NCBI GenBank assembly: GCA_009760855.2
Contig: WPIO01000008.1
Coordinates: forward strand, 1,946,501-2,010,500
DNA: 64,000 bases
Source: Cristatella mucedo
Lineage: Eukaryota > Bryozoa > Phylactolaemata > Cristatellidae
Direction of reading: 5' to 3'
Shown: piece by piece, positions 1 to 64,000 of the stretch
Numbering within the stretch: the first letter of the stretch is position 1
Layout: each line of letters begins with the position of its first letter
Made by a program: the position numbers and the translations under genes
Notes under the pieces: model-generated
What the model was told of the DNA's origin: nothing
Database searches by the model: none
The model's input: only the letters and a program-made list of their open reading frames with translations

Positions 1-66
1 TTCAGCAGCTTCATTTCTATAGCAACAGAATAGTGTCAGTGGCTATAAATGCATCTGTTTATCACA

Positions 67-330
67 GCATTTAGTGGGTCCATGTGCTTCGTCCTTAGTA
101 TTCTTATGCACGCTGACACCGTGCATGCTACCACTAACCATATTTGCATGCTGACCCTGTGAATGTCACCTATAACCATGTTATACTTGTTCTCATTGAG
201 CATGCTACTTATTAAACATCCGGTCACGTTTCATTTTCAGCAAACGTAACGTGTCTAGAAAGAGATTAAGTTCTCTGAGGGTGCTGTGCAAATTTACTAC
301 TGTCACTACTGTTATTATTGTCACATTCTA
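67..330 (+). mobile_element. LINE family A (CR1/L2-type), 3' end only
   Basis: From GCATTTAGTGGGTCC to the ATT-rich end, this matches the 3' UTR of the family A copy at 50,885-52,350. It includes GACACCGTGCATGCTACCAC and the terminal CTAGAAAGAGATTAAGTTCT. It is strongly 5'-truncated. Confidence 0.85.
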
Positions 331-599
331 TTTCATTTCATTCTATGTCACATCACCGTTTCTTCTTCCTGGCTTGCAATAAAGGGCAATAAAGGATTGG
401 CTGCTGAAGAAGTCAAACACACGACCTGGGTCGCTAAGTGTGAGCACCATGACCAGAAGAGTAAAGAACCAGCTGCATGAAGCTCGAAGTGTAAAGGGCT
501 CAAAGTGTAAAGCTCGGCTGACGTGAAGCACAGGTAGTCACAGGTACATAGCAACAGCAAAGGCCGTAACAGCCATCACCACTTCACCACATCACCACA

Positions 600-705
600 T
601 CACATCATCACTTGCAGTCGGAAATAAAGGATCGCCCACTACAGGGCTAAAACTAACGGCTTCGGTCGTGAAGTGCTAGCATCTTACCCCCTGGAAAGTA
701 GATAG
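600..705 (-). mobile_element. SINE-1, decayed fragment
   Basis: The segment shares GGAAATAAAGGATCGCCCAC and a corrupted tRNA-like head (ending GGTCGTGAAGTGC) with the SINE-1 copies at 10.4 and 49.5 kb. Confidence 0.55.
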
Positions 706-786
706 CGCTTGCTGCAATCTGCAGTACGGTTTTCCTACCTCACCTCAGGCCTGATAAAGAGCACTGCCTGTGGCAGCCAACTTGAA

Positions 787-1225
787 GGGTAAATGTCGAG
801 ACAATACTGAAAAGATTGGTCCAACAATCGAATAATTGTTAGGGGTACATTTCATAAGACAAACATTTTAAAAATGAGATCAGACGTTTTGACGATTTCC
901 AGGAAAGCGTGACAAAAACGATTAGGCAAAGCATGTTTAATCCGGAAGTAAACGGAAGCAAAATTTCTAAAAATAAAATTTTTATCAATCTCTTCATCAT
1001 ATGCAACTTGTATTCCAACTTATTGAACCTTGATGCATTGAGGTAGATGTTTCAGCTCGTTGAGGTGCATGATTGTGACTTTTAAAAAAGCTTTATACAC
1101 AGTGTAGCTTTGAGTAAATTCCATAACTTGGCCAATACTATGTGGATCAACGTGAAATTTAAAAGTTGAGTTCAGCTCTGCTTTTACATCACAGCGATTT
1201 TTATTTCTGATTTCGGTTGGAAAAT

Positions 1226-1291
<66 letters not shown>

Positions 1292-1340
1292 CATGATTGC
1301 AGAATGTAAAGTTCAAGGAAATTTGATGCCATGCGTGAGT
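787..1340 (+). repeat. Dispersed repeat family C, copy 1
   Basis: This segment aligns along about 500 bp with 13,829-14,335 in the same orientation. Shared anchors include GTTGAGGTGCAT followed by TTGTGACTTTTA, ACTTGTATCC/TTCCAACTT, and the ending GTTCAGCTCTGC / GTTAAGCTCTGC. It has no recognisable coding potential, and a (TA)n array at 1,230-1,288 has expanded inside it. The class is unknown. Confidence 0.7.
1230..1288. repeat. (TA)n microsatellite
   Basis: About 29 perfect TA units, within repeat family C copy 1. Confidence 0.98.
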
Positions 1341-2283
1341 AAAACTTATCAAACCTCTACAATGCATTAAGACCCTTTTGCTGATTTAATCTGTGAGTGA
1401 TGCAAGCATGTCTGCTTGAAAGGAACGTGCTTGGTGAGGTGAAGGATGAAGAAAGCAATCGACCTAAGCATAGACATCCGATAGCAAATGCGATGTCGTA
1501 AAACTCTGCAGACCCAGTTCAATGGGCAGACTCCAAAAGCCGATGCAGAAGCCCAAACAATCAGGCTCTACTCTATCGGCTCCCAGCTTCGGTGAGGCCA
1601 TGCCTGTTGCTGGCAGTACTTGGGTTTGAGTATGCCGGCCAGTGAAATGTGCATAGAGAAAGCTGGTGCATCTCTATAGCAACCAGGGTCTACAGCAGCA
1701 GCAGCAGTACAGCAGCAGCAGTAGTGGCAGCAGCAGTAGTGGCAGCACCAGCGAGGAGCAGCAGCAGCCGATGCTACTGCTGCTCCTAGTTGCTTTAATG
1801 TTTTGCTGGCAACGATAATCATGCAGATACAAATGCACCTGGTCTTTTCTCCCGTGTAAGCTGCACTAGTACATAACAGCAGCCTTAAGTTCCCAATGAT
1901 TAGTACAGCATTGGACAAGCGAACAACCAGGCACATTTGCTAAAGCTAGTGTGTGCACGGCCTCTCACTCTCACACACCCACACGTGCACACGCGCATGC
2001 GCACACACACGAGCACGAGCATACACACTCGCACAAATGCTCACGTGCACCCGCACACCACGAAACAAGCCCTACAGATGCATTTGCCGCCACTGTGCTG
2101 CTCGCAATTGCCAAGCTCTCGGGTCGAGGTCTGCTCAAGATGGCATCTCGATGGAAACGGGACGGCATTGCTACATGGCAAATCATATCCTCACATCATC
2201 GAATGCTGCTTAATGGGGAAGAAGCAAAATAGTGAAAAAAATGTGCGCAAAGGTTTTTGCAGCTGCCAGCCTTATGTACACAT

Positions 2284-2334
2284 GCAAGCACACACACACT
2301 CATAGACACACACACACAGACACACACATACATA

Positions 2335-2382
<48 letters not shown>
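2284..2382. repeat. (AC)n microsatellite, compound
   Basis: An interrupted ACAC/ACAG/ACAT prelude leads to a perfect (AC)n core at about 2,333-2,381. A second AC-rich stretch lies at 1,970-2,040. Confidence 0.97.
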
Positions 2383-2383
<1 letters not shown>

Positions 2384-3122
2384 ATGCACATGCGCATGCA
2401 TCTTTTCGAGTGCAGTGCTCGTGCAGTCATAGACAAGGCATAGACACAGAATCATAGCCCAGGATCTATAGCTCACTTAGCAGTGTTGCTTAGCTCTTCT
2501 TTGTCGGTTTTCGCGATCTCGGATGGAAGATGTGATACGGTGTGTGTCTCGGCAATCTGAAGAAATGAACGAACTTTTAAAAACGCTAAATTGCTGAACA
2601 CGAGTCTGACAACAAAAGGCTTGCACCCGTTCATTGGCTGCTCAGCAAGCTTTTGCCTACAGCGAGGGCAATGTTGGGAGCAAAGCCGGACAGACCAAGA
2701 TGCTGCTATAAATTTGCCTTTGCTCACAAGGCGAGCGGTTCGGTAAGTAAGGCATGAGATTGGCTAAGCAGCCGACAGCAAGCCATACGAGGCATGTACA
2801 TGTCTGTTATTCTAAAAGAAAACCCTTAAAGATAAGCAGGCACCTCGTTGGAGAGTTTCTGCAATGCACTCAATGCCTAAGTACCATTCGGTCCACAGGC
2901 TGTAGCCAACCGTGCTATGTCAGACTTCTTATGCACATCAAAGTTGTAGTACATTCTACCGTGTAATGCTGTGACACGTCTCCATAAAGTACCTGCTTGA
3001 GAGGAAACAAAGCATCGGCCTTGAACCTTGCCTCAGACAGCAGATAGGATACAGTTGCTATGGTACTCGAAGGCTGCTGGCTCCTTATCTAGAGCTGTGA
3101 CAAAGAATTAAGCATAGAAGTG

Positions 3123-3295
3123 GTGAGCCGTGATGGCACACTATGTAAGGCAGTTGCTTTCACAACCTCGGTACCGAGGTCGTGGGTTCGATTCCTGTGG
3201 TGGGCGATCCTTTATCGCCACTGCAAGTGGTGGTGATAGCCATAAATGATCTTCTTTCGCTATACAAAAGACCGTTAAATCAGCTAGTATTTGTT
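3123..3295 (+). mobile_element. SINE-1, tRNA-derived, near full length
   Basis: The head GTGAGCCGTGATGGCACAC contains a box-A-like start and GGTTCGATTCC is a perfect box B of the RNA polymerase III promoter. The body GGGCGATCCTTTATCGCCAC precedes the end, GCTATACAAAAGACCGTTAA then ATCAGCTAGTATTTG. The acceptor-stem pairing of a real tRNA is not maintained, so it is a SINE, not a tRNA gene. Confidence 0.8.
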
Positions 3296-3907
3296 TAAGT
3301 ACATAGACTAACATGGCTTGTAGCATGGCAAGGGAAGTCTTCCACAGCCATATGTATGTTACTTCCTCAATCACCAAGTATGCCAGAAGCACGATGGCTT
3401 TACAATCTTGTTCTAGCCTTTGAACGATTTAGGTTGCCACCTGACTTTGGTTTATCTAAATCTTTACAGGCCCTGGAAGCAAAGAGCAAAACATTTCACA
3501 CAATGGCCGTGCTATGCAATGACCTCATAGTGCTGTGATGTCCAGGCACCGATGCTTCGGCAGACTAGCCTAACTGCTCGACCGATAATTGGGTCCTAGA
3601 GCAGTGCTCACACTTGGAGACCCGGGGTCGCGTGGATGCCACAGCAGGCAGCAACTCAGCAGCAGGGTAAGGAAGCAGGTGGAAAAGCTGCTGTTCTGCT
3701 GATGCTAAAAAAATGTTATTGATTCAGCCGATCTTCACTGGCAACTCAACGAGATGGAAAATTGTGACGATCTATTGTGATCCACTTTATGGGAAACTGT
3801 TACCAGAGCAAAGCTCAGTCGCAAGAGCACGAGTTTGTTAACACGGGTCATCGCAAAGCAATGCTTTCCTATAGTTCTAAGATCAGGTGTGGGCCAGCTG
3901 CTGCTCA

Positions 3908-3971
3908 GCCTCGTAGTGGCTAATCTCTTAATAACAATGGGACGCGTACCGTGGTTCGACTCTCGTCCTGA
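3908..3971 (+). mobile_element. Possible tRNA-derived SINE head
   Basis: GTAGTGGCTAATCTC resembles box A and GGTTCGACTCT resembles box B at suitable spacing. No matching second copy was found in the window. Confidence 0.3.
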
Positions 3972-4201
3972 ACGTGTTTCGGTGGCAGTTTGGGCGACCG
4001 AACCGCTGTGGTCACGTGTTGCGCATCCAGCACTCCAAGTTGGCGATCACCTGAAGAAAAAAGACCTATCAACCTTTGATTTAATGGTGACAAGTCTAGA
4101 AACAAATATGACTGCTGAAAAATGGCCAGACTAGGCAGCGAGCATTTGATCGAGCATTTGATCGTGCTTGTTTGCACGTCTGTGGCGACGGGTTTACTCA
4201 C

Positions 4202-17752
<13,551 letters not shown>

Positions 17753-17934
17753 CGTCGCGCGACGCGTGTCCTGCCGCGCGAAGTCGGCGAGCGTAGGAGA
17801 AACGGCGAAAGGTGAGGCGAAGAGGCGCCGCGCCGCGCGCGACGCTGGCTGAAGTTTGCAGCGAGTGAGTCAGCGTCTCACGCACAAACCCGAAACGAAG
17901 TCCAGCCGGTAGCCGTTACGACGCTAAAACCTAG

Positions 17935-18160
17935 CCTTGGACAATACTATTGCCATTGTATCGTCAATGTTCAAAGCTATCCATAAATACACTTTTATAC
18001 CGTCATTGTAAAAACAATACAGTATACTGTTATTGGAATTCTAAACATTGAAATATATTGTCAATGCCATCATTCATAGATACCGTTCATCTGGACACTA
18101 CAGTATATTGATATTGTTACGGCACCCGATACAATATATTTGAACAATGCAATACACATT
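17935..18160. repeat. AT-rich interspersed segment with many ATTG/CAAT words
   Basis: The segment is sharply AT-rich inside CpG-rich DNA. It has recurrent ATTGT, CAATG and ATATATTG words and a palindrome ACAGTATACTGT near 18,021. It looks like an old mobile-element insertion, but no terminal repeats can be defined. Confidence 0.3.
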
Positions 18161-21100
18161 TTTTCCCGTAAATATGTTTTTGCGGAGGCATGGCTAAAAC
18201 CACACCCGTTCCTCACAGCGTTTACTGGGTTCCTCACTTACAAAGCCCTTTGCTTGCTAATGCGTACTGCCGCTGTGCACGTTATAAGTAACCATATTGA
18301 CATGTTTCCCTTGCAGCAGTTGTTAAAGTGCTCCGAGACATGTTGTTGTCAGTTGGCGCTATACATGCACAATGTTATTATTTATACGCGCGAGCGTATC
18401 TGCCGAATGCCTTCCCAGCCACCCCACGCGACGCGTAGCCAGGTGGGCCGGATAAAATAGAGCAGCCACTGGTGAGCGACCTGCTGTAGCATCTCGCGTA
18501 GCGTCTACTATGCGCTCCAAGCACTTTCCCGCCGGGAAGCTGACATTTGCCACACATTTGTTCCTTTGTCAGAACGGACGGTCTTCATAAATGAGTCTTG
18601 CGGCTACGGTCTTACACCAGGAGAGTAGAAATCAGTGTGTACAAAGCACTTTGTAGGCACTTAGGGGCGGCGGGAACCAAGCGCCCTTTCAGTGTATACT
18701 TGGCTTTGTGTCGAATGCCCGCTAAATGTTTCCGCCGCGGGTGCAAAGGCGCGAAGGTCGAAACTGGAGTCAACGCATCCGAGTTCCAAAGAATTGAAAA
18801 TCAGTTACCCAATCAAAGCGGCCTGGGCGAAAGCTTTGATCCGAGACTTACTTGCACCCGGGCAGCAGCGGCGGCGGCTGTGCAAAACCGGTCTACCGTT
18901 CGCGGTTTCAAAGAAACGCTCCGGTCTCCGTGCGTGCTCGAACTGCGGTCACCGATGAGTTTAGGGGTGCAGCTCTTTCGTGCAAAACCGCGGCGGACCG
19001 GCCTATCGTGCCCACAGCGCGCATTTGGGTAAACGCGAACCGGTCGGATTGATTTTCTCGTTCAATGCGATGTGTAATCGAGTAATTCCCGTGGATTTCT
19101 ACCCAACGGAAACTGCCAACCGCGCAGCCAGTGGACGACCGGGACGTGCGTTGAGAGGAATTCAGTTTTCTTATGGCACTATGCGAATACATTATTGTTA
19201 TCATTATTAAACTTTACAATGACTTAAACCTTACTTCCTAGGGTGAGTAGCCGACGTGCTAAGGTCGCTGGGGCTGGGCTCCCGCCGAGTCGCCGGCCGC
19301 GCCGACGTTGAGAGCGTAAGTTCTCACCGTCAGTGCTGCCTCGGTCAATCCTACTGGATTCCTCCGAGCCGGTTAGCAGCGTCATAAGAAAGTGTGTGAA
19401 GCAGTGGTTAGTTTGTTTCCGCTTGATGCGTCGCGCTTGCGCTGGCCAGACGTCGCTTAATGCACCGCGGAGCTTACAGCCACCCGGAATTCTTATTTGA
19501 CGCGTGGGCCCGCGACAGCCGACGTGCGACGAGCTCCCCGCTACTCGCTAGCCTCGCTACGGCGAGTTCCTTCCGCCGGTCATTACTCTCGCTGAGTTTG
19601 CGAAAAGACTTTATTTCCTGCAGAGCAGCTGCACCGCTTGAGTAGATCGCCTAGCGGAAGCTCGGACTCGGCGAGCCGGAATAGCAGGCCGACAATAGGC
19701 TCGCCTGAGAGCGCTACTAGTAAGACGATGGGGGTTCGTCGGCACCGCGACCGGAAGTCGCAGGAGCTGCCGGCTGAAGTGGTCGCGCAGCCGAAAGCCT
19801 CGCCAACACCATCGCCGTAATCGTTCTTCGCTGGCGCGGCCAAAAACCACGACTGGGGGCCCCTATTAACCGCGGACGTGATGCGGTGGCTGCCGCACCG
19901 CCGAGCGAAGCCCTGTTGACCTAAGCTCCGGCTTCACGCCGACGCCCCGGCCCACGAGGGGCCAGCGCCGCCGAAATCTCCACACGCCCGCCCCGAGCAT
20001 CAGCGCCGCCTCATTTCTCTCGAGACCGACGTGCTGGTGGAGCGAAGCGTGGCTTTTAAGTCGACCCAAGTTCGTGCCCCTGCTACAGGCCGCCGACTAT
20101 ACCAAAGTAGGTCGCACCGTAGTCCGAGATCAATTTAAGGCTGCTCAATTAGACTCGAGCTTCGTGCAGGAGGCTAAACGACGTGTGGGGCTGCGATCTC
20201 CTAACGGGTACGTGCGGCCATCTCCACCACAGCTCAGCTCGCTCGCGTTCGGTCGCCGACGAGCTCATCACCCGGAAGAGGACCACGGCGCGCCCTGCCG
20301 ATTTTGCGACTGTCAGCGCAAGCTCGTCGCCCGCCATTCGGCTATCGTCGCGCTAGCGGCGTCCAGAACCCCCGGAGTCCACGACGTCTAGTTTAGGGCT
20401 GAAACCGCGGAGCGAGCGCCGGACGACACTCACCGAGTGGGCTTCGAACACGACGCAAGCCACGCAGCGTTTCCCTAAGCAAACAGCTTGCAAATTCGGC
20501 TTTCATAGCCATACCCCGGGTGAGCTCACCGAATTGAAGCGGCGAGACAACGGAGCTCCGATCGAGTCAAGATAGCGAAGGCGCCGCTACATTAGATGCC
20601 TGCGGGGCGGGGTGAGGGGGTGGGCAGGCGCTCACGTGAATCGATGGCGGAACTCGGTAGCGGCGGCTACTCGAAGTCTGGAGGCTGACGACAAAAGCTA
20701 TAAATATATCGACAGTGAATTTTGCCCCATGATTTTACGAAAGTATTTCTTTGAGCAGGATTTGTATGTGGTGGAGTGCCTACACTCCGTGTCCTACGTT
20801 TGTTATTTCACCGTAATTCTCTTGCTAGCCTGCTAGGCACTGTAGGCGGTATGAAGGTAGTACTGCGACCACCTGTTTGGCTCGAACTAACGACCCAGTA
20901 GCGCGAAATCTTTGCCCCCCTACTGTCACCAGTAGTACTGCTGACGTCAGGTATATCGCCGAGCGACGACCATCCGATGATGCAACGATTTATGGACCGT
21001 ACTTGATATTCCGCTTTTGCCAACTGCTCGGCGAGTACTCGGCCTATCGACAAAATGCAGACAAATTTGCTGCTGATCCCACAAGTGGCATGTAGACGTG

Positions 21101-22083
21101 CAGACAGAGGAATCGAAAATCCCTCCAACTTCTCGGAGTCGTCAGCGATCGCCATATTGTCTGGAGTGCTAGCGATGCAAATTCTTTCGCAGGTCTAATC
21201 TTTGCAAAGGCTCAGGCCGATAGTTAGCCGCCGGAGTTTTGGCATCGTCGACTGGACTCGATTGCCGCATAATGCACCAGCTATTGTTAAATTATGTCAT
21301 ATTAATAAAAATCTAATGCGCCGGGAATAGGTCAGACGTTTTAGGATGGCAATTGGTTGTGCAATTCATTATTGCTCGTCAGTCGACTTCCTCGAAGCCA
21401 ACGAAACTTCCTTTTTTGATTTACTACAAGATTGTCAGTTTGGATAACCTCAGTTGTGCATATTTGTTCGTTACCCTTGCAATGGCTGTTTCTTCAGGCT
21501 TCGATTATGCATTCAAATGCTTTCACAGCTTGCTCGAAGCTCACTTGAACGAGCTGTAGCTAAAATCGCATACGGTGTCTAGGTGGATGTTGATGATGGC
21601 TTCCTCCATGAGCTGAAGCTGCATACGTAAGACGTAATTGATTATTTAAACATACCGTAGAAAGGGCAGTCTGATTATTCTGGCCAAATGCCAAACTTTG
21701 GAGAGAGACCAGCCGAGCTGAAAAACACCCGTATTCAGCCGACGCTGAGATGCAAAACTAATAACTGCCTACCTTTCTGACTGGAGGTACTGGACCGCCG
21801 ATCCCTAATGGACGTACAGTCTGTCACCAGGAGATCGACAGGTCATCGGGAGACCGATCACCACAAGCTGTGCGATAGAGCCTAACAGAAAATACGTGCA
21901 TATTTGGTCGAAGCATTTCGGATGCAAAATGAACGAATCGACCGTTCTCATTTAAACTTATAACTTATCCAATTGAAAATTAATCCTAGATTAGCATAGG
22001 ACTGAGTAGGGCAATAGAGCGCACACTGGCAGAGTAGAAGGTGGACCGAGCAGCAAGGCAAAGACGAGATAGAAGGAACGAAG

Positions 22084-22086
<3 letters not shown>
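18161..22086. other. Intergenic stretch between the RhoGEF and SKAP-like genes
   Basis: The CpG-rich part runs to about 20.66 kb and ordinary DNA follows. Many short open frames on both strands are explained by base composition. The RhoGEF 3' UTR probably occupies part of 21.3-22.6 kb. Confidence 0.5.

Positions 22087-22156
<70 letters not shown>
22087..22156. repeat. (AG)n microsatellite
   Basis: It lies about 0.5 kb past the RhoGEF stop codon, so it may fall in the 3' UTR, where it reads (CU)n. Confidence 0.98.
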
Positions 22157-22162
<6 letters not shown>

Positions 22163-22630
22163 CAAGCAAGGGAGATCACTGTACAAAAGCTGTACAAACA
22201 ATGTACAGAAGCAGTATGACAGCTCGGCGAGCCGCCGCCGGCCTCGCACGGTAGAGACGGGCGCGCGGCCAATGCATTGGCCGCTCGCCGAAGCTTGTGC
22301 ACCTCCGCGCGCAGCCCGCCACACGCGAGGCAGCAAGCCTTCGCGCCGCCGCTATTGCGACGGTCGCGACACGCTGCCACCGGCTTTCGCGACACGCTGC
22401 CACCGGCTTTCGCGGCACGGTGTGCACTACTCGGCCGTTCCGGGCCACTGCCCACGCGAACCTCTCGACTAGGTTTAGAATGAGGCGACGTGCAGGACTT
22501 GCTGTAGCACACCACTCGACCGACGCACACACTGGCCTGCCGGACGGCTGCCTCTGGGAGCGAAAGTGTGGCAGCGTCGGAGTCCAGAGTGACGTTATTG
22601 TTACGCACATTCCACGGCTATGGTTGGCAA

Positions 22631-63699
<41,069 letters not shown>

Positions 63700-64000
63700 C
63701 TAAGATATATAAAAAATGCAGCTGCAGACATGTTTGCTTTGTAGACAGAATATTTGCGCACACTCCATATCTGGAACATCGGCTATTTAAGGCAGAACAC
63801 ATGTGATAGGCACATGTCATGGCGGTTTCCACATCGAGCTTTCCAAATAATTTTGACGATTGTATGTAAGTGTATGTGTGTATATATTTATATCTACTCA
63901 TTCATGACAGTCCTGTTCTGAAAAAAATTCCATGCATACAACAAAACAAGATTTAAACACGGATATTCTAGTATTTTATGTAATCCTGGCTAATAAAATT
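63700..64000. other. Upstream RhoGEF intron, nothing seen
   Basis: AT-rich DNA. It ends in the pyrimidine-poor acceptor of exon 1, and no earlier PDZ exon is visible. Confidence 0.5.

Larger units (their letters stand above)
1341..4201. other. Non-coding stretch, intron of the SKAP-like gene
   Basis: Apart from a CAG/CAGCAG-rich patch at 1,693-1,785, an AC-rich patch and the SINEs listed separately, I see no supported gene. The SKAP-like gene should cross this stretch as an intron, because its exon at 4,202 ends in a donor. No SH3-coding exon was recognised here. Confidence 0.5.

Noticed and set aside
3123-3210. tRNA gene
   Set aside because: Box A and box B are present, but the acceptor and anticodon stems do not pair and the same unit recurs with a shared non-tRNA tail, so it is a SINE.

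Overview
This is a window of animal nuclear DNA. Genes are split into many small exons with GT-AG (once GC-AG) introns, and the introns are full of long perfect dinucleotide arrays, CR1/L2-type LINE fragments and tRNA-derived SINEs. The main gene joins PDZ, RGS-like, C1, DH and PH domains. That layout is typical of invertebrate RhoGEF2, because vertebrate ARHGEF11/12 lack the C1 domain, so I infer an invertebrate. I cannot name the phylum.

Layout. (1) From about 64 kb down to 22.6 kb on the minus strand lies one large gene, an ARHGEF11/12 (RhoGEF2) orthologue. I could chain 31 exons from position 63,699 to the stop at 22,631. Every junction keeps frame, giving about 2,059 codons. The 5' end, including the first half of the PDZ domain, lies beyond 64,000. 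The order is PDZ (exons 1-3), coiled coil (4-5), acidic motif (7), RGS-like box (8-12), C1 (13-14), Ser/Pro linker (15-18), DH (18-23), PH (24-26), coiled coil (28-30) and a long Ser/Ala/Glu-rich tail (31). (2) From 22.6 to 16.3 kb is a CpG-rich block that looks like the promoter region of a second minus-strand gene. (3) From 17.75 kb to below 4.2 kb that second gene has a PH domain most like the SKAP adaptor family. Three or four PH-encoding exons join in frame, followed by a 1.1-kb exon that ends in a clean splice donor. Its 3' end lies before position 1. (4) The rest is introns and intergenic DNA holding two LINE families (A and B), nested insertions, SINE families and microsatellites.

How the genes would work: a RhoGEF2-type protein links G-alpha-12/13 and membrane receptors (RGS-like box, PDZ) to RhoA activation (DH-PH). 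A SKAP-type adaptor scaffolds phosphotyrosine and actin signalling at membranes. Their proximity is not evidence of joint function.

I found no bacterial-style system, CRISPR array, viral genome or toxin gene. The less ordinary observations are the in-frame GC-AG intron, the strand-polarised microsatellites within the RhoGEF gene, nested LINE insertions with readable 5-bp target duplications, a SINE that shares its 3' tail with LINE family A, a SINE touching a splice donor, three near-perfect hairpins, and a possible 63-residue membrane micropeptide.
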